Shown here piece by piece: positions 45,151-58,200 of a stretch of DNA of 64,000 bases. The translations under genes were made by a program, and so were the position numbers. Numbering within the stretch: the stretch's first letter is position 1; every line of letters begins with the position of its first letter. The notes under the pieces were generated by a model. That model was not told where the DNA came from. It worked only from the letters and a program-made list of their open reading frames with translations, and did not search any database. Source of the stretch: Acanthopleura granulata (Eukaryota; Mollusca; Polyplacophora; Chitonida; Chitonidae); contig JABBOT010000011.1 of the NCBI GenBank assembly GCA_016165875.1, forward strand, positions 6,141,700-6,205,699. The letters are read 5' to 3'.

Positions 45151-46315
45151 CGCAAAGTTACACAACTTTTTATATGAATTGGTATGTTTATTGTTCAACT
45201 TCTTCTTACCGATATTTATGAAGAAAATCCCGCGTTGCCAAAATTCTTGGCACTGGCGTTAAACAACAATAACAAGACATAAATAAGTAAATGAAAAGCT
45301 ACATTCTGTGCAGGTAGTTGTTGATGAAACAATTCTTCTTTAGCATGAATTTATTTACCTCAACTACATATTCAAGTAAATTGTAGATTCCTTGTTGCCT
45401 TTCTTGTCTGCGAACAAATAGAACAGCAAGGGTTGCCTCCCTTGAACAGTTAAAACCTGGGACAGCCAAAGGAATAACATACTGTACTGAGCTCTCGTGC
45501 TCTCCTTCCTGTACTCTGCTCAGAAGTATGATGAAACAGAAAATAGTGTTATTAAAATTATGTTATGGATTTTCTTTTCTCCAAACGACGCATGACAACA
45601 TTCCGTTGGATACACAACAGTATTTCAATCAATGACTTATTTCTTCAGCAAGGTGGGTGTTGCCTTTCTCAGCTGGGAGTGGGCCGGCCATGGGCTGTCA
45701 GGTAACACTGTTATCTGCATAGACGCAAACGAGAAGTCATGTGTTTGTTTGTCTGTGTGTGTGTCTGTCTGTCGGTAGGTCGGTCGGTCGGTATGTCGGT
45801 CAGTCTCTCGCGCAGCAGGATGGTCGAGTGGTCGAAAGGTCCGTCAGCCTGGCAATCGGTCTGTTTTTTTCCCGAATTTTTCCCATTTCCTATTTTAACA
45901 TGAACAATTCATTTATCTTGAGGCTTGGATGTATGACAACATCTACTTAATGAGGGATGTCGCAGCCATTGATACTATGGCGACCTTTTTGTTGTACATT
46001 TCTTCATTTGTGTTTATTTATGACCCAAACTCTCTCCACACTAAGGTTGTCCCAGTGTACACATTCCACACGAGAAACTCCCTGAGCAATTTTTTGCTAA
46101 TGTCCAGCTACACATGCTATATTCCTGCCATCATTTTGTGGTATATAAAAATCGATCGCTGATGGATCAAGTTACTGATGAGCCTATACCTCAGAGTACT
46201 ATAAAACAGTACATCGAGGTGTATCAGCTCGATCCATGAGGATGTATTTATGTCTATTAACCATTGGGGTTGTGTCGGCATCATGATTTAATATACTACC
46301 TGTTTATAAAGAGGA
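45151..46315. other. spacer with (GTCG/GTCT)n microsatellite
   Basis: The microsatellite is at about 45742-45815. Short open frames to its right have no recognised content. Confidence 0.45.
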
Positions 46316-46512
46316 CGCTGTGAGTTCAAGACCAGCTCATGCTGGCTTCCTCTCCGGTCGTACGTGGGAAGGTCTGCCAGCAACTTGCCAATGGTCGTGG
46401 GTTTCCCTTGGCCTCTGCCCGGCTTCCTCCCACCATAATGCTGGCCGCCGTCGTATAAGTGAAATATTCTTGAGTACTGCGTAAGCCACCAATCAAATAA
46501 ATAAATAAATAT
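46316..46512 (+). repeat. SINE S1, 5'-truncated, sense
   Basis: GTGAGTTCAAGACCAGCTCA, CCTCCCACCATAATGCTGGC, CAATCAAATAAATAAATAAA. Young-looking body without the tRNA head. Confidence 0.9.
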
Positions 46513-47249
46513 AAAGAGGACTAGAGTTGAATTTTCTTGTTTGCTTGGTATATTATTTTTTGTTCAGACTGCCTGCGTACTGATATTCACACGCTTGAAA
46601 GAGAAATGTTAAACTGCCAACAATTTTTAGTGTCAAAACTAAACGAAATGTTGAATAATGACTTAGGTGAGTGAGAACAATTCAACTGTAACATCGTGTA
46701 ATGAGTGTTTGTAATTTGCAGAGAAATGTTAAATTACCAGACTTTTAACATTTGTAATGCTGAATACAAGACCGAAAAGTGTTAATCTGACGATTGCGCT
46801 ATTTAGCAAATCTTTAAATTTGTAACACTTAAGAAAGTGTGTTAAAACGTTATAAAGGCTTTCCTTCGTCAACCACTGTTAAAATGTTGAATTTCACATT
46901 ATTAAAGTTATACACGTGTATAACATTTCAGTAATAAGAAGGCACACTAAGACATATTTGTCGTGCTCCCTCACAGGAACGCCATGACGAAGACACAAGA
47001 CATAACACACTTTAGCTGGATTCCAAGCGAAGATGTCGGAAGAATGCCCGTTCAGCCCAAAACTGAAAACGACGTCGCTTTCCATATTTTAGACCTTACC
47101 ACGACGGTGTGCTTTAGTGTATATATATATATACTTTCGTCGTGGCAGGGCGATATTCATATTCTAAGGACTCCTCGCAGTCATATGAAAAAATTGTTGA
47201 GTAAACCCATGCATACATACGTACATGTACTGTAAATATGTCGGTATTG
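46513..47249. other. spacer with a short TA-centred hairpin
   Basis: CCACGACG (47099-47106) pairs with CGTCGTGG (47138-47145) around an inner GTATATATATATATAC stem. Repeated GTGTTAA/TTAACA-type words at 46600-46930 suggest an old, unclassified repeat. No gene seen. Confidence 0.4.
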
Positions 47250-47452
47250 GGTCTGGCTTGCTACACCAGGCATGACACCCCTCCCAGTTACATTATACTG
47301 ACATTATACTGACCACTTATTGCTGGGCGCGAAGCGAATAGGCAACAAGTAACATTTTCAAAGTCTTTGATATGATCCGACCCGGGATTGATCCCGGTTT
47401 TCCCGACTTCGAGACGGACGCTCTAACCACCAGGCCATCGAGGCGGACGACA
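47250..47452 (-). repeat. SINE family S2 with tRNA-like head
   Basis: On the minus strand the head reads CCTCGATGGCCTGGTGGTTA (box A) and later GGGATCAATCCCGGGTCGG (box B), followed by an S2 body seen also at 19796. A further S2-like piece continues at about 47515-47640. Confidence 0.7.
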
Positions 47453-47652
47453 TATATGTAATGCTGCCTCACTGCCGATCCCTAGCGAAGACAATGACTA
47501 CTTACAATACACTGATACCCAGTTTTCCGGTAGTTGGGGCATTCATATTATGGTGAGCTCCAATAGAGGTAGTAAGGTTACCGATGTTAAAGTCTTGGAT
47601 ATGACCCGAATCTGGAATGACGTAATGTTTTCGAGACAGATATATCCTATAT

Positions 47653-48369
47653 ATACCATCAGAGCCGGTTTTACGATATATGCAATTGCCTTATAGGGTA
47701 CGTGGCAAAAATATGAAAGCGCTAAATTGTTCATAGGTTTAAGAACAAAGTCGAAGAAAACATCTGAGGCCATTGCCTCAGAAAGTGAGAAGGAACTTGA
47801 CAAAAGCAATAAAATAGAAGCAAAGCAATAAAATAATATTGCTTGGCTGAAGAATAACAAGCCCAAAGTCGCTGTAGCCCGTAAATCGTCCTGGGTTTCT
47901 TGCGACGAGGCAGTCTCCTTACACAGTGAATAAGGATAGAATTAAAACATCAGAATTTTATCGAGTCCCACAAACAAACAGATGGACTTATTTACATCTA
48001 TTTGAAAACGAAAGTAAGATCAAAAGCAGACTTGACTGATTTATATGTGGTGTTTTCTGGAGGGAATTCCCATCATGGTAAAAAACATGATTACGTGGAC
48101 AAAATTTACTTGTGCATATTGTACATCAAGTTAGAGAGTTGTGAGTTCCGATGCATCAGATTTGTTCCCACAATCATTTTTTTATGTAAATCGCAAAAGA
48201 AGAGAAAACAATAATTTATTTTCCGCGGTTATTAGAAGGTTACATTCACCATATTCGTTCAGGAATATTAACTTGTTGTCTTCCATGATCCAGGGGTAAT
48301 ATGCACGCCATCCAATCGAAACGGTGCTTTTTAAATTGGCAACAATATATATATATACAGTAGACAATC
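47653..48369. other. spacer, no gene seen
   Basis: A minus-strand frame 47543-47866 is partly hydrophobic but has no recognised domain and overlaps SINE-like DNA. Nothing else. Confidence 0.4.
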
Positions 48370-48612
48370 AGGAGCCTCCGTTGCCACAGGGGCTTCGCGC
48401 GACTGCACGGAGTAATGACTCAGGAACCTCTCACCAAAGCAGTCACTGTGAGTTCATGTCCAGCGCATGTTGGCTTCCTCTCCTGTCGTACGGCGCAGGG
48501 CGTGCTAGCAATCTGAGGATGGTCGTGGGTTTCCCCCGGGGTTTACCCGGTTTCGTCTCACCATAATGCTGGTCGCCGACGCATAAGTGAAATATCCTTA
48601 CAATAAATCAAT
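48370..48612 (+). repeat. SINE S1, near full length, diverged
   Basis: GAGCCTCCGTTGCCACAGGG, CACTGTGAGTTCATGTCCAG, TCGTGGGTTTCCCCCGGGG, ACCATAATGCTGGTCGCCGA. Confidence 0.85.
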
Positions 48613-50972
48613 TATTAGTAGATAATTATTGAAATTTAATAAATATGCATGGATGCCATATTGTGTGTACTTGTGTCAAATGTTGGGTGTCATCATACCA
48701 TAATCCTAATCACCTCACTTTCCGAATAACTTTCCCACAAGGTTCCCGTCGGATATTCATGATAGTATGCATGACACAAAACGTGATTCAAAACCAAACA
48801 TCTTAAGATCTGAAGGGAAAATTTTTTAGCATATGTATTTTAAAAAAGGTAGACATATGATCCCCTTCGCGCAATTTCATCTTTGTGAGATCTGTCAACG
48901 TACGCAGGTTCGTAATCGGCCTGGCTGGAAGGGTGGCGATTTCACATCTGTAGTAGCAAAGCGTCCGTTCTTTATTCGATTGTTGTTGTTGACGCTGTCA
49001 GTTTCTGGCGAATTTTCATTCCTCACATTTTGATGAAGGGCAAGCTGTCTCTAGTGAACTTAATGTAAGACGGCACAAGTTTTGCTTCTTGCAGCCGCCA
49101 AATCCCGTGGAGAAAAAAAAAGCAAGGGATATCCGAGTAGTGGTTGAAGTTATGTCTCGGTTAGTCTAGTGATTGAAATACATGCACCATAACTTTCTCC
49201 ACATGCGCTTTTGTATTGACTGAACAGGACGACATCTGTGTCCAAGTCAAGCGGAAGAGAGCGATTCAGTGTTCAGCTGCGTAACGTGTACGGCGCTGTT
49301 GATGTACCTGAACTTTTTTGTTGTTTGTGAAAGGAAGCGTAGAAACACAAGACATCTCGAGATTTTGCCGGACAACGTCTTTGTAGCCCTTTCCTTGAAA
49401 GTGAAATAAAGCAAAAAAATGAACTACTGGTCAAGGGAAAGTCCACTGAAAACAAACCAAAAATAACTTTCAAGTAGTTTCTTAGATTTATAATGATAAT
49501 TTAAAGTGTGATTAAAACATACTTAAGGTGCCGGTAAATTACGCTACAATCCCAGTTACTATACTTAGTACTACAATAGCTTGATTTTGCCCAAGAGTGT
49601 ATACAGCACCAGTAAGCTTCCAAAAAAATCAACCAAGCATGAAAATAAAGGAATAAAATTTCGCTTTCAGCGCTAGTGACATCCAGTAACGGCATTATGA
49701 TAAATACATGTAAAGCGGAACATATTAAAGCATTTCAGAAAGCTCATAATGCTCGTCAGTATACCATCCACAATCTTACAGCAATTTACATAGACCATTC
49801 CATAGAACAGAACTGTCATTTTGCTCCATGTACATAGTAAAGGTCCTCGAGAATGGAACAAGTTGCCCAGATACCTTAAAGATTGTTCGTCAGTGTCGTC
49901 TTTTAAAATAAACAATGAATCATATTTACTTAGTTTGTTGATTTGATGTTCTAATTCAGTCCCATTCAGTATATGTCCATATTTTTCTGTGTCTACCCCT
50001 TCAGATTAATACCACTATGTTTTCACCATTATATACCTAAAATCAGTACATTTTGCTATCACCCGTTATGGGATAGAACAAACCTCTGGGTATTACTCCC
50101 GTTTTAATTGATGAGATATCCCATGAAGATATTGTAAATGTACTGGTGAGTAAAACCTATCTGTATTTTTATTTTAAAAAAAAGCCAAAAAAAAAAAATA
50201 CAGTCTCTCCTCCCCCTCCAAGCAAAACGGTAGTATTCGATATAGTTTTTAGTGGCTTTTCCATCGACCCCAGGGTTTGTTTTCTCTATTTTTTCTCTCA
50301 CTTTTTAAACGCCAGTTATGCCATAAAGGAAGGTCTATGTAACCAATGTATGTATACGCTTAAATTCGATCCAAATACACAATTTAAACACTACTACACT
50401 AATAAACTAAGGCAGCACACCCACAAAATGCCTTAATACTGACGACGATATTTGTATAAGCCAACTGATATAATCGTGTTGATGCACGATTAACGTAATT
50501 GCCTGTGTGACAAAGGGCTTTAGAAATGCTCACTGATTATGTAATTGTCTTTCCTAGTCCACGCCTACACTGGTAATATTTCGGGTATAAAGATAATGGA
50601 AAAGCGTGACAGAAATGAAAAATGGAAACGAAAAATAAAAGCGTACGGTAATTTTGTAGTCGTTATACTTGGAGTTAAGAAATTTTCTTCTATATTTATG
50701 AGAATTAGAATGTATTTATTACAATTTGTTTCTTAATTCAAGCCACATTCACTCCTTCACAAACGCTTGGCCATATTGTCTTTTGAACATGGTTGGCGAA
50801 TCATTCAATGATGACATATAGTGATACATTCTTCAGAAAGGTGAAAAAAATCCAACAAATAGCATTGCAGAGTATTCTGGGTTACAGCTCAGCTCTTGTT
50901 AATTATACTAATTTACAAACATATGTCGTTGGAAGACTCTTGACGACTCACAGAAAATCTAATGTGAGAAAA
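48613..50972. other. AT-rich spacer, no gene seen
   Basis: Only short or low-complexity open frames. The A-run frames at 50146-50436 are poly-A/poly-T driven. Confidence 0.45.
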
Positions 50973-51062
50973 CCCAGCATAATGCTGGCCGCCGTCGTAT
51001 GAGTGAAATATTCTTACGGCGTACGGCGTAAAACACCAATCAAATAAATAAATAAATAAATA
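50973..51062 (+). repeat. SINE S1 3'-end fragment
   Basis: CATAATGCTGGCCGCCGTCG, ATTCTTACGGCGTACGGCGT, CAATCAAATAAATAAATAAA. Confidence 0.88.
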
Positions 51063-51199
51063 TGAGAAACAACGCATGCAGCAGGGAAAGTCAAGCCAAA
51101 CCTCTCAGCACGTATTAAAGTCGCGTCGAGTTGACCTGAATGCCGATAATTTCTCAGGTGAAAGAAATAACGAGAAAATATGGCAGGTATAATGCGACC

Positions 51200-52450
51200 C
51201 TAATTAATGGCCTATCATTCAGCGGAACGGATTACTGCATGGAAAACCCCCTGCGGCCCGGGATACCTGCGGATCCTTCCCTCCAAAAGACATTCGAATG
51301 AGCCGAGTAATGCGGTTCGGAAATGTCGTACAAGAAAACTCATCGGCGATATTCTGCATGTTGTGTGTAATTTGCTTGTTAATGACCATATGGGATGCAG
51401 CGATTATTCTGTCATTTCACCGTCAACTCTAAGCTTACGAAGCAGTCGGGGATGTGTTTTTATTTTTTAAGGTCACTGGTGAAAGCCCCGTGTTGGCCTT
51501 ACAGCCTGTATATACCACTGCGCGACGCTATCTTATAGACCAGGGCACTCCTTTTGATTATCTCTTGTGTCACTTCAATAATCGTCAGCCCAGACAGGCA
51601 GCCCGAGGCGATTTACTTCCATAATTTCCTTATTTCTTCGAACTCTAATAGATACTTTGCTTTAGTCTGCCTTCTCGAATGGGCGCCCCCCGTCGACCTG
51701 ATCATGTTGATATCCGCTCCGGCCGAGTCCTTCTTCAACGGAGTGACGGCAAATTTCCTTAGAGCGTCTCTGATCGCCGGTAGAGACAGAATATTCAGAA
51801 GACATGGCTACTCGGAAACTTTGTAAGGGCCACCCTCTCTGACATACACCATCGGATCCCAGTCAACGAATGTCTTTTTGTCCCCCCTCGTACCCCCCTC
51901 CTTACAAGATAATTTTTTTCTTCTATCCGAGATAATAACTCCATCGTTACATTTCCTTCAATGTCTGGCCTATGGGCCCCCGACTGTATATGAAGATGCG
52001 ACGCTGCCCCCGCCAGACGTGAATGAAACATGGTAAAACTCCATGCATGAGTTCACATCGGAAATAATTTTAACTTTTTGTCATTTGTGTTAAATTAGCG
52101 CTAAATTGGTGCTGAAAACAGTACCTTTTGTCAGATTAGGGTCTCGTCCAAGGGCCCTCCCGCGACAATGGCACACCCATTCCTCTCATTTACTTGACCG
52201 GATAATTGCTCGCTGGCAAACACAAAGTGAAGCCCGTCTCCCTTTGTCGGCTTCTCTCCTTGCCCTATTCAATGCAATCCACTTCCCCTAATGATATTAC
52301 CGATCAGTCGGGTACCAGGATGGAGGCTATAAAAGAGCATCCCCATGCTTTACACTCTGTAATGTTCCCGCAGGCTTACTCGGCGATCATCGCAATGACA
52401 TACTGAGAACTGAAGGACTCAATCTGTTTCAGCCCGGGACTCCCTATTGA
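51200..52450. promoter_or_regulatory. repeat-free, GC-richer 5' flank of the SHOX-type gene (candidate regulatory)
   Basis: 0.7-2 kb upstream of the first coding exon. It lacks the SINE and R2/R3 repeats common elsewhere and holds homeodomain-type cores (GGATTA at 51230, TTAATG at about 51378) and a CATATG E-box. Open frames here are not recognisable as protein. Regulatory role is inferred from position and composition only. Confidence 0.3.
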
Positions 52451-53191
52451 CCACAGGCTGGACATTGGGGTACAAGGCGTACGTGAATGCGATTTTGGTC
52501 AAGAGTGACCCGGTTCAGCTTACAGGAGACTGTGGCATCGCGTGACTGATAGCTACCGGATAACGGTACTTACTTACGCCTGATAATATAAGAGTACCAC
52601 TTACATTTGGAGACCGTTTATATTCCTAATCAATTGATCTTTGGCAAATATACTCTCATTTGTTTCCGAACGATTACGGTCAATTGATTTGGGATTCCAA
52701 ACGCGCCGCTGACTCAGAGGAAATATCTTGATCCAAAGGACTTCGGACTTTTTGCAAAACGATTGTTGAACTTAGGAATAGCTCAACAGTTTTATGGACT
52801 TTCTGGGGAGATTTTTCGAAAAGAACCATTTGTTCTAGTGAGAGACAACCCAGATATTTACATATTGGCATATTACCGAGACAAATTTACTGAAATTTCC
52901 AAAAGGGCAAGTTGAACAAATGTTACTGGATGTACAAGTATTTAGATCGAAGTCAAGTTGCTCATTGAAGGAATTGGATGACACATTCTGCATTTGTTAA
53001 CATCCTGATCAAACTTACATGGCTGGAGACTTGGCATAGGCTACACACCAATTCAACGAAACACAGGGTAGTGATGCCAACTTGCTGATAGATTCTTCAC
53101 CGCTGTTGTTGTTGTAAACAGCGCGAGCAGAGTAACTGTGGACTCCGATCGGAGGTGGTCGCGTGGATTTTACGAAGAAAATTACTGAAAA

Positions 53192-53435
53192 ATGGAACAG
53201 CTAACGGAGTTTGTTTCGAAGTCTTTCACAACCGACCCTAAGGCGAAAGCGAAGTGTGAAGCGAGCTTATCTCCTCCTTCCCCGCGACCGGAATCGAGGG
53301 TGAGCTCGTGCGAGAGTGAAGGCAAGGTTTCAGAAACCGGCAGTCACGATATCATCGACGTGACAGAAGAAACCGTCTGTGACGATCTACGTGACGACTT
53401 GTCGTCCAAAGACGGTCCTATCAGCTTATGCACAG
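53192..53435 (+). CDS. SHOX: SHOX-type homeobox gene, first coding exon
   Basis: 244 nt, 81 codons plus one base, ending at donor CACAG|GTGAG. The start ATG is preceded by GAAAA. The first residues MEQLTEFVSKSF match the conserved N-terminal motif of vertebrate SHOX proteins (MEELTAFVSKSF), which fixes both the start and the family. The rest is acidic and Ser-rich (PPSPRPESR, an IIDVTEETVCDDLRDDL stretch), a disordered linker before the homeodomain. It splices in phase 1 to exon 59396-59598 across a 5960-bp intron. SHOX proteins are nuclear transcription factors, in vertebrates linked to skeletal and appendage patterning; the role here is unknown. No TATA box or UTR boundary could be placed. 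Confidence 0.9.
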
Positions 53436-54981
53436 GTGAGTCGCCATACGGATTCATTTCAAACTATGTTGTGTTATTATATTCTGACACCAGTTCCCAT
53501 TCATAAGACTTCGATAATTTGGTTCCCGCACAAGCCAACTACCCGAGGTATACACCTAATCCAAATCTTAGTCAAAACCCATTCAGTATGTTCAGCTAAA
53601 TCAGGCTTCATTAAAGCAATTCGAAACAGGAGAACATATATATAGCTATTTGTAGATATTGTTTAACATTTCAGCCTAATGTATAATTATCATGGTGCTC
53701 AAATTCCGGGCATCTAAAATGTTAAGTCTTTCCGCACTGGTTGCATTAGTTTATTGTATTATGTGTTCGTGTTTCTTGCATGTGACTCAGAGTTAAGACG
53801 CTCTGCAGCATTAAAAAATTATTATTATTATTATTATTACAGCCACAAGCCATAGAGTATTTTATCACAGTGCAACCGCCGCATCAGTCTTACCCATGTT
53901 TATATATTGTGGAGAGTTCTTAATCTATAGTTTTATTATCCACCCCAAGGTTTCGAAAGCGGATGGTATATACCACCAAAGTTGATGAAAAATGACATTA
54001 ATCCAGAAAAAACATTCCATAGAATACATTTACACCTCTAGCCAAGAACTTGGATAAAGCAAGCGGTTTGGCATAGCCCAGGGCATTTCAATAAATATTG
54101 TAAACAACGATCTCTTCTTTTTAAACTTGACAACTTCAAGAATAGATACATGTCATCAACGGTTAATGAATTGAAACACTTGAGGTTTTCTGTTCATGCA
54201 AGGTCAAATGTTCAACACATTCAACCTAGATAGCATGCAATCCTAATTATTTATGTATATCGATAAACAATATTTACTTATCTGATTTGAGAACAAAGCG
54301 TAAATAATAAAATACTCGTATGATTGCCACATCAAAAAATGTCTTTCCTGTCTATTGTTGCTTAATATGGGAGATGCATTAATGAATTCCAGCAGAGAAA
54401 ATAACATGCAAAATGTATGTGCCCTAAATGTCAATGATGTCTGTGAGATTAACAATGACGGTTGATAACAATAAATGTATGGCTATAGAGACAAAGAAAT
54501 ACTGTTAAGCTGTTACTCTCGTATTTGTGTGCAGTGACGTTTTATATTAAAATCCCCACCTGTCCAGTTTACACATTCAGGCATGTTGTTGGATTTCTTG
54601 TTACCGTAATATTCATATCTGCCAGTACCTCGCACAAATCAATCTATTCACACACACCCGAATTTTTCAAGTCAGTAAGATGAAAATACTTAATAATTAT
54701 TGCTTATAGACAACATCAAGCATAGTTGTGGCGTGCACCATTCCTATCAGAGCTCTGGGGAAATGCCAAATATTCAAATTCGTTTATTCACTCGCTCACC
54801 TGGCACAGTTTGTACCTGTAAACTCCTTGAATAAGAAAATGAGCTTAAAAGCTAACTCACAATTTGTAACTTAGGTTTGGGCTCTTATTAGCCTTATTCG
54901 CCTAAAATTTGAGATTGGTATATTTCCCGAAGTTCCCTTCTCTTTCCTTCTACCGCAGCAGTGGGTCTTATTCCAGAATCG

Positions 54982-55249
54982 GAGACCTCCGTGGCAATCG
55001 GTTAGCGCGCTATCGCAGCACACTGACCCTAAGCCTCCCACCAATGTGGTCGCTATGAGTTCAAGACCAGCCCATGCTGGCTTCCTCTCCGGTCGTACGT
55101 GGGAAGGTCTGCCAGCAACCAGCGGATGGTCGTGGGTTTCCCCCGGGCTCTGCCCGGTTTCCACCCACCATAATGCTGGCTGCCGTCGTATAAGTGAAAT
55201 ATTCTTGAGTACGGCGTAAAACACCAATCAAATAAATAAATAATAAATA
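54982..55249 (+). repeat. SINE S1, full length, sense, in SHOX intron 1
   Basis: Head GACCTCCGTGGCAATCGGTT, GCGCTATCGCAGCA, body GGAAGGTCTGCCAGCAACCA, ATGGTCGTGGGTTTCCCCCG, tail GAGTACGGCGTAAAACACCA and (AAAT)n. The best full-length copy; useful as a family reference. Confidence 0.92.
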
Positions 55250-56229
55250 TTCCAGAATCACTCTACATAGCATCGAATTCATTAAATCAGCTTTTTCCTC
55301 AATGTCAGCCAGACATTGTAAAGCTAAGGGAATATATGGTATGGAAAGTATGAGACAGGTATAGTAATGTGATATGTATATTAACAATATTTATTAGTTT
55401 ATGTGGTATAAGTGTTAAACTCGGGAATAGTCATATGGTAAGTGTTAAACCGACGCTTTTCGCTCGGTGATACCTGGTTTCGAAACGCTGACCCCATCAG
55501 TTAAGTGCTACAAAATGACAGCATACATGTCTAGTTAAAAGCCAGATTCTGAAAATAGCTATGAAAACCAGAAAAAAATATTAAACATAATTTTTACGAA
55601 AAGCTAACGTTTGCCGCTATTACTCATGTTTTGCTTAAATTTGGTGTGGCGAAAAACCTATTAATATTCTACGCCTTTTTTCCTTTACAACTAAAACTAG
55701 AAATATCGCGTGCTTTCAGTTTCACAAGAATTCAAATGAAATTCTGTGTGTATCAGCATAAAAAGTGGGCACCTGAGTTTTAATGTAATACAGATTGCTG
55801 TTCTTATGTGTTGAAAATGTCCACCTGCCTGCATGTTTGGTTGAAAGAATACATTCTACAGGGAAGTGATGTCACCAACAAATATTGATAATTCTTAATA
55901 GTATCTGTTTCATTGTGTGAGTTGAATATCGTAATTATTTCTGCGAGAACTTGGTGATTCTGAAGGCCATTGGTAAACCATTAAACACTGAAGAAATGGC
56001 ACGTGGTATATGGTTAACTCGCTATTAAATAATACTTCAAAATATAACCCCAGGTTCCTTCGACGGTAGTCAGGTAATCGTGACTTAGGTCATTACTGGA
56101 CATCATGATTTAAACACTTACGTCATTGGAGTAGGAAAATAGCGGATACCTGGTAAGTACTGTGGTACAGTGTGTTAATCAGCATTTAATATTCTTAAGC
56201 CACGAAATGTTTAGTATTATTATGAAGTT

Positions 56230-56450
56230 TAACACAGAAGACTACAGCAACAAAAGTAAAACGAAAGCAGCGGGTATACCGTGACAGAGTTGGCTAATGA
56301 TCACACACTGAAGGGGAAGTCCGACCTTTCGTCAGTTAACCTCAGTTTGGGTTTTATTTGAACTGTAATGTAAATGCTTAAATAGTAGCAAGTGATACTC
56401 CCTCCAGCACAATGGCTTAGGCAGAATTAAGTAAGATGTTGCAGTTTGGT
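56230..56450 (+). repeat. interspersed repeat family R2, near complete
   Basis: AAGACTACAGCAACAAAAGT, GACAGAGTTGGCTAATGATC, GTCAGTTAACCTCAG, GATACTCCCTCCAGCACAAT. Confidence 0.65.
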
Positions 56451-57849
56451 CAGTCCAAGGTGTTAGACGTTACGATTAGAAACATTGCTCAAAGTACGGT
56501 GTTACACTACATTCAACAAATGATCAAATGAAAACAACGCAAAGGTACCGGGACACGAGGATGCTACGGCCCACCAACAGAGTGCTGATTTTGGCTGATG
56601 TCTTCCATGGGGAGACTGACTGCATACATGCACATATTCTCTCCCATGCAGGTGCATTTCCTTAGACAGATCACCTTTAATCTAACTCTTCAAACCACAA
56701 TTACTCATGCATGGCCGCATGTATCAGGATAAAACGTTAAACATGATTGCTGCAAATACGAGCAAACCTTTGAGAAGAGATATTCATTAGACCTGGTTCA
56801 TAACGGAATAGAGCTACTAGATATGTAATACTGTCTTCAATGATGGCGAATCAGTTATCACGTATGCATATATGCTTGAGTTTTACGTCGCTCTTAACAA
56901 TTTTTCAGTCTTATGACGACGACAGTTACCGAAGCAGAGACGTGTTTTAGTATACATGTAAGTCTTAGAATTACCAATGATCTGATCCCCTCCTTTCGCA
57001 GTTACATGCATATAAGGATTCGGCCATTTGTTATAAATATACGTCCATGTAAAATAAAGGTTTTTTTGGCAGTAATACAATAGAGCTACATGTACGTGTA
57101 TACCTGAATATATAAAGGTTACTTCCAATTTGACAACCATATGTTAAATCTCTTGTAGAACCGCAGATGTTTTGAATGAATAACGTGAAGTACAGACCTT
57201 ACTGAATGGGAAACATGAAACATGGTCATTAAGATATCAAGATTTAGGAGCTTTTAGAGGGGTTCAGTTTTCAGGTAATATTTTCCGCGGGAAAATTAGC
57301 CTCACATTATAGAGAGGCTCGCCTCGAAGTCACTCTTTTCTTTGTTTAGGGAAATTATTACTTTTGTAAAAGAGCTGTAAAGATTACATGCATAGATCAT
57401 AATCACACAGTCAGATACGCACAATGCGGCAAAGAATTTCGGAGGAAAAATGTAAAAATGCAAACAATTACACTCACAATTAATAACGGTAATACGGCAA
57501 TTCAAAACATATTGGACATACATTTATATATTGGCTTAGTCGCGCTTTATTTTTCAGTTCAGTGAAACCACTCAATACTGGAATTTAAAAACAATTAGAA
57601 TGAACTCCAATATTTGCATCTCCCACTTTTGATAACTCTGATAACACGGGTTATTGCTCACTATATGATTTCTGTACAGTCGGTCTGTCTCTTAGAACCT
57701 TGTAAAGGTTTCATTGCCAGCATACAGGAGTCACTAAACTCGTCTTTTACCGACCACAAGCTCCCGTGCTTTTCCTCTGTTTCCTGTCAATCGATATCAG
57801 CTGCCCATCGAACCGGAACAACCCACACAGTTGTATGAGCATAAAGAAT

Positions 57850-58200
57850 TTTTCACAACGCACAGGCCGAGGATAAAAAGAGCAACGGTGCCGCATTTTT
57901 GCAAGTCAGGCACCCCTGGTGCGACAATAATTTGAGAGGGTGGGTGCGAAGGGCACAAGTCAAAAGGGCAAGTAGTTGTTTAACAAGACGATGCAGCTTC
58001 GCACACGCGGCGTCAGTAGAAAGCCAATTCAAGATGGCCGACGATTAAGCTGTCACTGTCTCCTACACTACCGCGCGACATTGTCACGGAAAATTACACC
58101 CTAACGTCTTAAGAGGCCTCTATTGAACACCTGGGGGAACGTTCTCTACCTGTAACTGTCTATTAAAGGCATGCTATTTAGGATTTCCAGGTGTCAACAA
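57850..58200. promoter_or_regulatory. candidate regulatory block in SHOX intron 1
   Basis: Repeat-free and GC-richer than its surroundings, with a YY1-like CAAGATGGCCG (58030) and E-box cores ACCTG. Function is inferred only. Confidence 0.25.
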
